Shown: positions 22,321 to 32,068 of the stretch, piece by piece | How the letters are laid out: the number at the start of each line of letters is the position of its first letter | Numbering within the stretch: position 1 is the stretch's first letter | Origin: Aquarana catesbeiana | Taxonomy: Eukaryota > Chordata > Amphibia > Anura > Ranidae | Length of the DNA: 64,000 bases | Direction of reading: 5' to 3' | NCBI RefSeq assembly: GCF_042186555.1 | Contig: NC_133329.1 | Coordinates: forward strand, 186,200,206-186,264,205 | The notes under the pieces: model-generated | What the model was told of the DNA's origin: nothing | What the model saw: the letters and a program-made list of their open reading frames with translations, nothing else | Databases searched by the model: none | Position numbers and translations under genes: made by a program

Positions 22321-22681
22321 AAGCTATAGACATCGATTGTTATCATTGCATAGCTCCCAGTGTACCACACTATAACTACATGGATTAAGGATTGGTATCC
22401 CCAATTTTTATATGATTTATTTCTATTGTAGAGCTATGTATGGAGTGCATAACTGTAAATTGTATTGCTATGAACTGATTTCTGGCTCTGTCCTTTTTAC
22501 TCTTGTTTTTTAATAATTTTCAATAAATCATATTTTTAATACAATCATATATAGTGATTATTGTGCCCAGAAAGTCCAAAGTCCAATCTACTACTCTCTT
22601 TGTAACCATATCAGGACGTGGCACCGAGTATCATATGTGTATCCACATTACCACTATGTGTTGATACTTTAACTAATTAAA

Positions 22682-22695
22682 GGTGCTCTGTAGGT
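22682..22695. other. 14-bp target duplication, right, PLE array A1
   Basis: Identical to 9609-9622; hAT coding sequence resumes here. Confidence 0.9.
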
Positions 22696-24330
22696 GTTCA
22701 AGGGGCTACGCAAGCACGCAGGCAAATAGATGCCATGCGGTGCTTGAGCTGGTGTGCTTGGGGGACAGGAGCCACACTGGGGCAGAGATTCTGTCAGCTT
22801 TGCAGGGGCAGGTTCAGAGGTGGTTGATGCCACGCCAGCTTAAGACAGGTATGGTGGTTTGCGACAATGGCATGAACCTCCTCTCTGCCCTCCGACAGGG
22901 ACAACTGACCCATGTGCCCTGTTTGGCTCATGTCCTTAACTTGGTGGTGCAGCGGTTCTTGGGCAGGTACCCGGGCTTACAGGATGTCCTGAGGCAGGCC
23001 AGGAAAGTCTGTGTGCATTTCTGCAGGTCATATAATGCCAGTGCTTGGCTGGCTGACCTCCAAAAGGAATTTAACCTGCCCAAGGACCGCCTAATCTGTG
23101 ACATGCCCACAAGGTGGAACTCAACATTGGCCATGCTGCAGTGGCTGCACATGCAGCAGAGGGCCATCACTGAGTACCTATGCGACTATGGCACCAGGAC
23201 AGGGTCAGGGGACCTTGTTTTTTTTCCCCACGCCAGTGTGCTATGATCAGGGATGCATGCACTGTCCTGTCACCATTTGAGGAGGCCACGAGGATGGTGA
23301 GCAGTGACAATGCATGCATCAGTGATACTGTCCCTCTTGTCCACCTGTTGGAGCACACGCTGCGTGGAATAATGGACAGGGCACTTGAGGCAGCACAGAG
23401 GGAGGAAGAGGAGGACTTCCTTACCTCTCTAGGCCCCCTTTATCCAGACAGTGTTCCTGCGTGCCCGCCAATCACACAGGAAGAGGAGGAGGAAGAGGAG
23501 AAGGACTTTGTCAGCATGGAGGTGGAGCCTGGCACTCAGCATCAGCAGCAGTCTTCAAGGGATCATTTACAGTCCATAGAAACCCATGGACTTGTACATG
23601 GCTGGGAGGAGGTGGCTGCGGATCATGTCGTCCTTAGTGACCTAGAGGACTCTGGACCGAATGCCTCAGCAAACCTACGCTGCATGGCCTCCCTGATCCT
23701 GCAAAGCCTGCGGAAGGATCCTCGTATTCGTAGTATCAAGGGGAGGGATGATTACTGGCTGGCAACCCTCCTTGATCCACGTTACAAGGGTAAGGTTGAG
23801 GACCTTATCTTGCTGTCGCAGAGGGAGCAGAGGATGAAACCTCTTCGGGAGGCCTTGCAGAAAGGTTTGTGCAATGCGTTTCCAGAGCCTGGGAGGTTAC
23901 AATTTCCTGGTCCTCCAGGACAACGTGTTGCTGAGGCTTTGGTCAGCCACAGAAGGAGAAGGTGGCCATCTGACCGATGCGTTCAGACAATTTTTTAGTC
24001 CGCAGCCCCAAGGTCTGATCAGTTCCAGCAACCATCGCCAGCGTCTGATTCACATGCTGCAGGATTACCTAGGGTCAAAATCAGACTTGGACACCTTTCC
24101 CACTGAAAATCCTCTGGGTTACTGGGTCTTGAGGATAGATCACAGGCCAGAGCTTGCACAGTATGCAATTGAGCTACTGGCCTGTCCTGCATTTGGCGTT
24201 CTTTCGGAATGCACATTTAGCATTCAGTGCTGCTGGAGGCTTTGTAACCAATCAGGGTGCACCTGTCCACCGAATCTGTCGATCGTCTGACCTTCATAAA
24301 AATGAATCAGTCTTGGATCACCAGCTTCCA
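22682..24330 (+). pseudogene. hAT transposase, C-terminal part, broken
   Basis: This continues the frame left at 9608. The first segment (to about 23245) holds hAT core features: TGMVVCDNGMN, HVPCLAHVLNLVVQ and the RWNSTLAML block (DMPTRWNST). A run of eight Ts at 23219-23226 marks a frame change. The next segment includes an acidic Glu run (KDFVSMEVEP after it) and the LATLLDPRYKGK motif. A second frame change lies near 23900. The last segment carries the hAT dimerisation region (PLGYWVLR, LLACPAFGVLSECTFS, about 24105-24235), then another frame change before DLHKNES. Several independent lesions indicate a long-dead gene, broken before or after the PLE arrived. Confidence 0.87.
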
Positions 24331-24479
24331 AGCACCTGATGCTGATGAAACCAATTGATTTTTTTTTTTAATGTGAGATCCCTTCAAGACTGCCTATGCT
24401 GATGCTGAGTGACTATCCTGTTATGCTGAGTGACAATCCTCTTCCTCCTCGATTTTCATGCTGATAGCTTGTAAGAACA

Positions 24480-25210
24480 TGTTTGGTTCTGGGCACCGCC
24501 ACCAGTGGCCAAGGCTCAATTTTTGGGGCATGTAATTACAATTTTTGATGCAATACTTTGCAGCAGTGCTCATTCCTGTGCTCCAACTATAGTATCTGTG
24601 AGGGGTTTCAGTGTTGTGGCACCAGCACCAGTGCCCAAGGCCCAATTTTTCTGCCCCTGTTTAACAGGGGCGTGCAATTACAATTTTTGATGCAAACTCT
24701 GGAGCAGGGCTCATTCCTGCACTCAAACTATAACATCTGTGAGGGGTTGCAGTGTTGTGGCACCAGTGCCCAAGGCCCAATTTTTCTGCCCCTGTTCAAC
24801 AGGGACATGTAATTACAATTCTTGATCTAATATTTCACAGCAGGGCCCATTCCTGCGCCCACCAAGAGTAACTGTGAGGGCTTACAGTGTTGTGGCAACA
24901 CCACCACCGGCCCAATTTTTCTGCCCCTGTTCAACAGGTGCATGTAATTACAATTCTTGATATAATATTTCACAGCAGGGCCCGTTCCAGAGCCCACCAA
25001 GAGTAACTGTGAGGACTTACAGTGTTGTGGCACCAGCATCACCATCACCACCAAAGGCCCAATATTTCTACCACTGTTCAACAATGGCATGTAATTACAA
25101 TTCTTGATCTAAAATTTCACAGCACGGCCCGTTCTTGCGCCCACCAAGAGTAACTGTGAGGGCTTACAGTGTTGTGGCAACACCAACACCTAAGGCCACA
25201 ATTTCTGCAG
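24480..25210. repeat. Tandem repeat, about five units of ~140 bp, 3' of hAT transposase
   Basis: Units share gcccaatttttctgcccctg, tgtaattacaatt and cagtgttgtggcac, recurring at about 24640, 24775, 24910 and 25055, with a weaker unit at 24510. Confidence 0.85.
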
Positions 25211-26232
25211 AGTATATAGGGCAGGCCCCTACTTTCAAACATCCAACTTACAAACGACTCCTACTTGCAAACGGAAGGAGACAACAGGAAGTGAGATGAA
25301 ATCTACCCCTAGGAAGGGAAATTCTCTCCTGTTTATATGGGAAAAATGTGTCTCCTCTTCACTGATGCTTTATCACCATCCTTGTTTCACTAAAAACCCC
25401 AAATTTTCAAAAAACATTTGTCATTGAGACAGAAAGTGAGGGGAAATCTTCTGAAGAGGTGCACAGACAGCAAAACAAATGTTACAGGGGTGATAACCCT
25501 TCCCTATGTTTTCCAAAAAGCTTAAAATAGATTTTTTGGCTGGAGCTTTAAAAATGTACCAGTTCAAAATTACAAACAGATTCTACTTAACAACAAACCT
25601 ACAGTCCCTGTCTTGTTTGCACCGCCTTATACTGCTGTTCAGAGTATATAGGCCCTGGGGGCCCCACGCCTTTCCTTTTTTTAATTTGGGTGCGGGGTTC
25701 CCCTTAATACCCATACAAGACCCAAAGGGCTTGGTAATGGACTAGGGGGGTGGTTCCCATGCCATTTGCCTCACTGTTTTTCATCCATATTGCCGGGACC
25801 CGACAATACATTAAAGCCGCAAGCAGTTTTAAATGACTTTTATTCCTTTAAAAATGTTATTTTGTGCAGGGACTGTTGTAAGCATGGGAAACATGCGCCA
25901 CTTTACAGGCATACTATAGACACCCCCCAGGTACGATATTTAATGGAATATTTCACTTTTTTTACTTTAAGCATCATTAAAATCACTGCTCCCGAAAAAA
26001 TGGACGTTTTTAAAACTTTTTTATGCATTGATACATGTCCCCTGGGGCAGGACCCGGGTCCCCAAACCCTTTTTAGGACAATAACTTGCATATTAGCCTT
26101 TAAAATTAGCACTTTTGATTTCGAACGTTCGAGTCCCATAGACTTTATAGGGGTTCTAAAGTTTGCGCAAATTTTCGTTCCGTTCTCAGGTTCTGGTGCG
26201 AACCGAACCGGGGGTTGTTCGGCTCATCCCTA

Positions 26233-26240
26233 GTTCACAG
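26233..26240. other. 8-bp target duplication, right, hAT-1
   Basis: gttcacag, identical to 4798-4805. Confidence 0.93.
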
Positions 26241-26940
26241 CCAGGAAGGAAATTGAGCTAGAATCTGAATATCCTGTGAATTTTAGATTTAACTCATTAT
26301 CGTTCTGATAATCAAGCCAATCCTCTATTTTTTGAGGAACAAATGAACAGGAGATGGTAGCAGTAGCCGTATACCTTTTACAAATGATTGATAGGGATAG
26401 GAATCGATACCACCATTAAGCCTGATATGTGTGGACAACATCCTTCCAATAATTTTTAACAGTTTTGCTATGAGAAGTAGCAAAATAAATGGGCTATGGG
26501 AGAGAGGACATGTCCACCAATAATAACAAGGCAACAGTTATAAAGGTATCCAGGAAAATGACACTTTCACAGTGAAATGCATAGAGGTTGTGTCACTGCT
26601 CGTTGTCTTGGATAGCAAGTGACATCACATCCGGGCGAGGTGAAATGCACAGCGGGGCTTGGAAGGTAACGGCGGTGCATTTGAACCATTCGCCGTAATT
26701 TGAGCACATTGAGTGTTCATATGAGTTGATTGAGCTGGCTCTGGTCTGGGTGCCATTGACTGGGGATGGCAAGTGCAATTGACTGGGGATTTCTCTTTTG
26801 GTGATTAATTCTAACCAATTGATGGGAGAATATATGTTGGAGGAGTAAGCAGTTGATGCAGGAAAAGGACTGACTACCACATCTGGTCACACTGGTTTAA
26901 CACTTAGGCCCCATTCACACCTGAACAGGGAAAAAAGCGG
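26241..26940. other. Flanking DNA, nothing recognised
   Basis: No open frame with a recognisable domain and no repeat seen elsewhere in the window. It continues the pre-insertion sequence that ends at 4797. Confidence 0.5.
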
Positions 26941-27300
26941 CGCCTTCTAAGCGTAGTAGATTAAAATTTTTAATAGGTTCGGTGTATAATAATAACAGAT
27001 GCACTCACAAACAGGCGATGGGGAAAGGCATGTATCATAGGAGTCATCCACACTTGTCCAGAAGGAGCAGACTGTGACCGGCGTATGCCGTGAAGCCGTC
27101 CCTTGTAACGACTGCAGTGGTGAGTTCCAACGCTGTTGGTATCTGGGGAAGAGGATTTTCAAACACCAGAACGTAGTGCTGTGATGTCGTCACTTCCGGG
27201 TGCAAGGTCAGCGGGAGGGTGCGCACGTTCGAAGCATGCGTGCTTCTTCCTCAGGCTCTAGTGGGGCCATCTTTGAAGAGGTATGTGTTATACTAAACTC
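26941..27300 (-). repeat. Possible PLE pseudo-LTR or related short element fragment
   Basis: On the minus strand 27220-27257 reads CTGAGGA, A, GAAGC-ACGCAT-GCTTC, GAA, then CGTGCGC, a hammerhead-like arrangement with a perfect 5-bp helix II. A CRE-like gtgatgtcgtcac is nearby (27181-27193). No coding sequence is attached. Confidence 0.35.
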
Positions 27301-27405
27301 CATGTCAATTGATTGGCTAGGGGTTAACATTGGACATTGGTGGAAATCGGACCATATATATCACAATAAAAAGTTTATTACACATACCTCTTCAAAGATG
27401 GCCCC
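27263..27405. repeat. 26-bp perfect inverted repeat, 91-bp spacer
   Basis: 27263-27288 (ggggccatctttgaagagg...) is the exact reverse complement of 27380-27405. The right arm is followed by the tandem hAT-related repeat. Confidence 0.9.
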
Positions 27406-27784
27406 AAACGGCATGGGATCCCCCAGTCCATTACCAGGCCCTGTGGGTCTGGTATGAATATTAAGGGGAACCCCAAACCAAAATTTAAAAAAAATCACGT
27501 GGTGGTCCCCCAAATTCCATACCAGGCCCTTCAGGTCTGGTATGGATATTAAGGGGAACCCTGTGCCAACATTTTTTTAAAAAATGGTGTTTGGGTCCCC
27601 CTAAAAATCCATACCAGACCCTTCAGGTGGAAGGGGAACTCCGTGCCAATTTTTTTTTTTAAAAGGCGTGGGAGTCCCCCAAAAATCCATGCCAGACCCT
27701 TATCTGAGCATGCAACCTGGCAGGCCGCAGGAAAAGAGGGGGGGACGAGAGAACGCCCCGCTCCAGAACTGGACCAGGCCACAT

Positions 27785-27792
27785 GCCCTCAA
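27785..27792. other. 8-bp target duplication, left, short hAT
   Basis: gccctcaa, against gtcctcaa at 29298-29305 (one mismatch). Confidence 0.8.
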
Positions 27793-29297
27793 TAGGGATG
27801 ATCTTAGAGTTCGAGTCAAACTCATGTTTGACTTGAACATTGGCTGTTCGCCAGTTCGCAAACAATTTGGGGTGTTCGTGGCAAATTCGAAAGCCACGGA
27901 ACACCCTTTAAAAGTCTATGGGAGAAATCAAAAGTGCTAATTTTAAAGACTTATATGCAAGTTATTGTCATAAAAAGTGTTTGGGGACCTGGGTCCTGCC
28001 CCAGGGGACATGGATCAATGCAAAAAAAAGTTTTAAAAACGGACGTTTTTTCGGGAGCAGTGATTTTAATAATGCTTAAAGTGAAACAATAAAAGTGTAA
28101 TATACCTTTAAATTTCATACCAGGGGGTGTCTATAGTATGCCTGTAAAGGGGCGCATGTTTCCCGTATTTAGAACAGTCTGACAGCAAAATGACATTTCA
28201 AAGGAAAAAAAGTCATTTAAAACTACTTGTGACTATTAATGAATTGCCGGTGCGACAATACACATAAAAGTTCATTGATAAAAACGGCATGGGAATTCCC
28301 CACAGTGGAACCCAGAACCAAAATTTGAAAAAAAATGACGTGGGGGTCCCCCTAAATTCCTTACCAGGCCCTTCAGGTCTGGTATGGATATTAAGGGGAA
28401 CCCCGGCCAAAATTTTTTTAAAAAATGGCATGGGCTCCCCCTCAAAATCTATACCAGACCCTTCAGGTCTGGTATGGATTTTAAGGGGAACCCCGCGCCA
28501 GAATTTTAAAAAAAATGGCGTGGTCTCCCCAAAAATCCATACCAGGCCCTTATCCAAGCACGCAACCTGGTAGGCCACAGGAAAAGAGGGGGGGACGAGA
28601 GAGCGCCCCCCCTCCTGAACCGTACCAGGCCACATGCCCTCAACATTGGGAGGGTGCTTTGGGGACAAGGGCCTCATCCCCACAACCCTTGCTCGGTGGT
28701 TGTGGGGGTCTGCGGGCGGGGGGCTTATCGGAATCTGGAAGCCCTCTTTAACAAGGGGACCCCCAGATCCCGGCCCTCCCCCCTGTGTGAAATGGTAAGG
28801 GGGTACAAAAGTACCCCTACTATTTCACAAAAAAAGGGTCAACTTTTATGTGTATTGTCGGACCGGCAATTCATTAATAGCCGCGAGTAGTTTTAAATGA
28901 CTTTTTTTCCTTTGAAATGTCAGTTTGCTGTCAGACTGTTCTAAACACGGGAAACATGCTCCCCTTTACAGGCATACTATAGACACCCCCCAGGTACGAA
29001 ATTTAAAAGGGATATTACACTTTTATTGTTTCACTTTAAGCATTATTAAAATCACTGCTCCTAAAAAAACATTTTTAAAACTTTTTTTTGCATTGATCCA
29101 TGTCTCCTGGGGCAGGACCCAGGTCCCCAAACCCTTTTTATGACAATAACTTGCATATAAGCCTTTAAAATTAGCACTTTTTATTATTCATGTTCGTGTC
29201 CCATAGAATTTAACGGTGTTCGCTTGTTCGAACAAATTTTTTGCCTGTTCGCATGTTCTGGTGCGAACCGAACAGGGGGGTGTTCGGCTCATCCCTA
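27793..29297. mobile_element. Short non-autonomous hAT element (1.5 kb)
   Basis: Begins TAGGGATGATC and ends GCTCATCCCTA, with 8-bp duplications. Both terminal ~100 bp resemble the ends of hAT-1, including gtgcgaaccgaac next to the right end. The inner part (28285-28860) carries the same ccataccaggccctt units as the host repeat. No transposase; it could be mobilised by a hAT-1-type enzyme. Confidence 0.87.
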
Positions 29298-29985
29298 GTC
29301 CTCAACATGGGGAGGGTTCTTTGGGGTAGCCCCCCAAAGCACCTTCTCCCCATGTTGATGGGGACAATGGCCTCATCCCCACAACCCTTGCCCAGTGGTT
29401 GTGGGGGTCTGCGGGCGGGGAGCTTATCAGAATCTGGAAGCCCCCAGATCCCGGCCTCCCCCATGTGAAATGGTAACGGGGTACAAAATATACCCATACC
29501 ATTTCAGAAAAAAGTGTCAAAATGGTACAAAAGACAAGACACAGCTAGGGACCTTTATTAAACATTTAAAAAATAAAAATGTCCCATGAAGTCCATTCAT
29601 CTTCTCTCGCTCCGCCGGACCGAAAAAGAAAAAAACAAAAACAAAGGCCTGACCGACCATGGGAGGCACCCGCCATATGACGCGTCTTCGCTTTGACAGT
29701 TCTTATATAACTGAGGGCTGGGCCACAGAGGGACGTTCCCGGGTGACCTCGCCCCTACTGATGCACAGGGACTTTACCATGGCTTTCCCGGGGGGTCAGA
29801 GGGGAGCGGGGCCACCTGGTTACGTAAACAATATGATGTTACCGGATCAGTCATTCATCATCTTTGTTAGATATCTGTGTGGACACTAGGTATTTTTAGT
29901 AAGCGCCACATTACTTGCTATTTATTATATATGTTTTAGTGTGATTACTAACTTATGTTGGCAGCTACTAGCATTAGGTTTAGAT

Positions 29986-29999
29986 TTCATCACCCTGTT
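29986..29999. other. 14-bp target duplication, left, PLE array A2
   Basis: ttcatcaccctgtt, repeated exactly at 43307-43320. Confidence 0.9.
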
Positions 30000-30485
30000 T
30001 AGAGGACATAAAAGTGTGGGCAGGCACCAAGACTTTGTAGGCACAATAAGGATACTAAGATCATAAAAGGTCTGATTTTTATTTCAAAAATAATATATTA
30101 AAAGCGGGGAAAGACAAAAATAGGATAAAAACTGAGTATAGTATACATCATTTACAGAATATGCACTCCATACACAATATATCAAGAGACAACGGAACTA
30201 CAGGATCAGTAAGGGACACACAGACAACTTATTGATCTATATAGTTACAGTACATATCGTTGAATCAAACGCCATGTGATGGTGGTGGTCAACAATTCTG
30301 TATAAACTTATAAGGGGAAAGGAGAGGATGAAGGAAATTAGTACAATTGGAAGTGGTAATAACAAATGGACTATGCGATATATGTATGGTTATTAATATA
30401 TGTATGTGTACAAATCTCGTAAATAATATAAGCAGATGATTACCAATATAAAATAGTGGAAATCGCATGTCCATTAACAAAAGGC
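30000..30485 (-). repeat. Inverted 3'-end segment of PLE-A2
   Basis: The minus strand matches 42905-43235 joined to 42180-42350; about 550 bp between them is missing. At 30485/30486 the orientation switches to plus at ctgatcctgtagttccg. Confidence 0.88.
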
Positions 30486-30788
30486 TACTGATCCTGTAGT
30501 TCCGTTGTCTCTTGATATATTGTGTATGGAGTGCATATTCTGTAAATGATGTATACTATACTCAGTTTTTATCCTATTTTTGTCTTTCCCCGCTTTTAAT
30601 ATATTATTTTTGAAATAAAAATCAGACCTTTTATGATCTTAGTATCCTTATTGTGCCTACAAAGTCTTGGTGCCTGCCCACACTTTTATGTCCTCTAAAC
30701 AATTTATATTAGACGCGGCACATATACGTACCCTGTATCCGCATGACCACTATGCGATGATACATTCTCAATTTCTTTAATCTAATAT

Positions 30789-30802
30789 GGGTGGAAGCAC
30801 CC
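30789..30802 (+). repeat. Conserved unit-start hairpin GGGTG-GAAG-CACCC
   Basis: A 5-bp stem with a 4-nt loop 10 nt into the unit. Identical at 37039-37052 and in family A1 at 16737-16750. Confidence 0.7.
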
Positions 30803-31012
30803 GGGCATTTTTTAGTGGCTATTACACCCTTATTTTTCTATAAAGACTACCCATTGTACGGCCTTTTTACCTCAAGGGCATCACTCTTGAGTTTCCCCCT
30901 GCCCTTCCCTCTTCCCCTCCCTCCCTTCCACTATTGTTGTATGTTTTTCCTCTTCTCCCCTTTCTATAGCTAGTAAATATTGCATATAATTGTATGTATA
31001 ATTGTATACAGT

Positions 31013-32068
31013 ATGGATTTCATTGGGAATGGTTGGTTGGGCTACATGACAGAGATCCAAACGAATTGTAACACAGATACCGAACAAGAAATTGGTATAA
31101 ACCAGTACATGGCCAAACTTAAACGCGTTCTTAAAAAGAAAGCCAACTTGCACTGGCATATTGAATTTCTCCAGAAATATGTACGGGAAACTATTAACCC
31201 TCTAGGTCTCAGAATCCAACTTTATCCCTCCTTTCAAGTAACCTCTGCAGAATTTAGACTTAAATGGGAAAACATACTGACCCAATGCAGTATGGAACTT
31301 ATGAAATTGTTGATACTCCACTACCAGACAGAATTAAATACACTAGATCAGGAGATCCTTCTACTACAAACATCTAATGAAACCATTAGGGAACATACCC
31401 TCTTTTCTAAACGAGTCCAAGAAACAAAAGATTATATAACAAAGATCACTAAAGACATCATCTATAAAAAACAAAACAAACTATCAAAAGACCGATTAGC
31501 CTTCTCTGAAGGCTTTGCATATCACTGGCAGAATACCATGCTACGTAAAGGTTCTAGAAACCATCACCGGGTCATGAAAACCAACAACTATGGGACCACT
31601 GATGAAGATACTGAGTCAGATTCTTCACTCAGATCTACACCCTCTGCCCCGAGACATAACCAACACTATTCCCGTAATAATACTACAGCACAGAAAAGAG
31701 ACTATGGTGGGGACCCACATACACCCTCTTCTAAACGCCCCCCGAAAATGGACACGAGATTTCCAACACATTCACAAACTAAAGGACACACATCACACCC
31801 CAATGGAAAACCACCAGCACAACCCAAATATTTAGGAGCCACTGCCTTACAAGCAATACAGCTATTGAATAATCAATCACAAACACCCAACTTGACACAA
31901 TCTAGCACGTTAGGCCCAATGGATACGGGCATAAATCCCCTTAGTACCCCCTTACCGTTGACACAACGAACACCCAACACTAGACAGAGCACACTAGATG
32001 CACATATCCAAATTCCACAGACACAGTTAAATTTTCAAATTCCCATGAACACGACAATGCCGACATGA
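31013..32068 (+). CDS. PLE-A2 unit 1 ORF1 protein (351 aa)
   Basis: I chose the ATG at 31013 (MDFIGNGWLGYMTEIQTN) because it aligns with the A1 start; an in-frame ATG 33 nt upstream would only add an unconserved, hydrophobic stretch. Layout as in A1: helical N-terminal half with LHWHIEFLQKYVRE and INPLGLRIQLYPSF; KLSKDRLAFSEGFAYHW; then a Ser/Thr/Gln/Pro-rich tail with KRPPK; TRQSTLDAHIQ near residue 322. The stop overlaps the ORF2 start (ATGA), so ORF2 is probably made by termination-reinitiation. A 3' splice-like site (TTTCTATAG at 30961-30969) lies 44 nt upstream. Confidence 0.82.
   Translation: MDFIGNGWLGYMTEIQTNCNTDTEQEIGINQYMAKLKRVLKKKANLHWHIEFLQKYVRETINPLGLRIQLYPSFQVTSAEFRLKWENILTQCSMELMKLLILHYQTELNTLDQEILLLQTSNETIREHTLFSKRVQETKDYITKITKDIIYKKQNKLSKDRLAFSEGFAYHWQNTMLRKGSRNHHRVMKTNNYGTTDEDTESDSSLRSTPSAPRHNQHYSRNNTTAQKRDYGGDPHTPSSKRPPKMDTRFPTHSQTKGHTSHPNGKPPAQPKYLGATALQAIQLLNNQSQTPNLTQSSTLGPMDTGINPLSTPLPLTQRTPNTRQSTLDAHIQIPQTQLNFQIPMNTTMPT

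Larger units (their letters stand above)
9623..22681 (+). mobile_element. Penelope-like element array A1 (inverted piece + truncated copy + full unit)
   Basis: The array lies between exact 14-bp repeats in the hAT transposase. It has three parts: 9623-11402 is the reverse complement of about 20880-22600; 11403-16727 is a direct, 5'-truncated copy starting inside the RT gene; 16728-22681 is a full unit with ORF1 and ORF2. Partial tandem copies forming a pseudo-LTR plus an inverted terminal piece are the known architecture of Penelope elements. An LTR retrotransposon has later entered the truncated copy. Confidence 0.9.
16728..22681 (+). mobile_element. PLE-A1 full-length unit
   Basis: The unit boundary is set by comparison: the array ends at 22681 with ttaactaattaaa, and the same string at 16715-16727 is followed by the new unit (tcctaatatggg). 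Order: hairpin 16737-16750 (GGGTG-GAAG-CACCC), pyrimidine-rich leader, ORF1, ORF2, then a 2.27-kb 3' region with promoter-like block, splice-donor-like CAG/GTATGC (about 21080), C/T tract and hammerhead-like motif. Confidence 0.87.
4806..26232 (+). mobile_element. hAT DNA transposon hAT-1, interrupted by a PLE array
   Basis: The ends are inverted (TAGGGATGAGC at left, GCTCATCCCTA at right) and flanked by identical 8-bp duplications. Removing the PLE insertion (9623-22681) leaves about 8.4 kb. The order is: left terminal region, TA microsatellite (about 5253-5299), 108-bp minisatellite, BED/hAT transposase, roughly 140-bp tandem repeats, and a right terminal region (25211-26232) that resembles the right end of the short hAT at 27793-29297. 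The transposase has frameshifts and a stop besides the insertion. A second copy of the left end, reversed, occupies 63639-64000. Confidence 0.9.
27406..29837. mobile_element. hAT-related non-autonomous repeat, interrupted
   Basis: 27406-27784 contains about four units of 75-100 bp with ccataccagacccttcaggt and ttaaggggaac. Sequence after the inner element (29306-29837) continues naturally (cctcaa then catggggagggt) and includes the hairpin at about 29304-29360. The end points are not certain. No transposase frame. Confidence 0.6.

Noticed and set aside
9623..22681. Reading the A1 inverted ends as long terminal inverted repeats of a DNA transposon
   Set aside because: The duplications, tandem truncated copy and RT/GIY-YIG genes fit a Penelope element; the inverted piece is truncated and does not reach the unit end.
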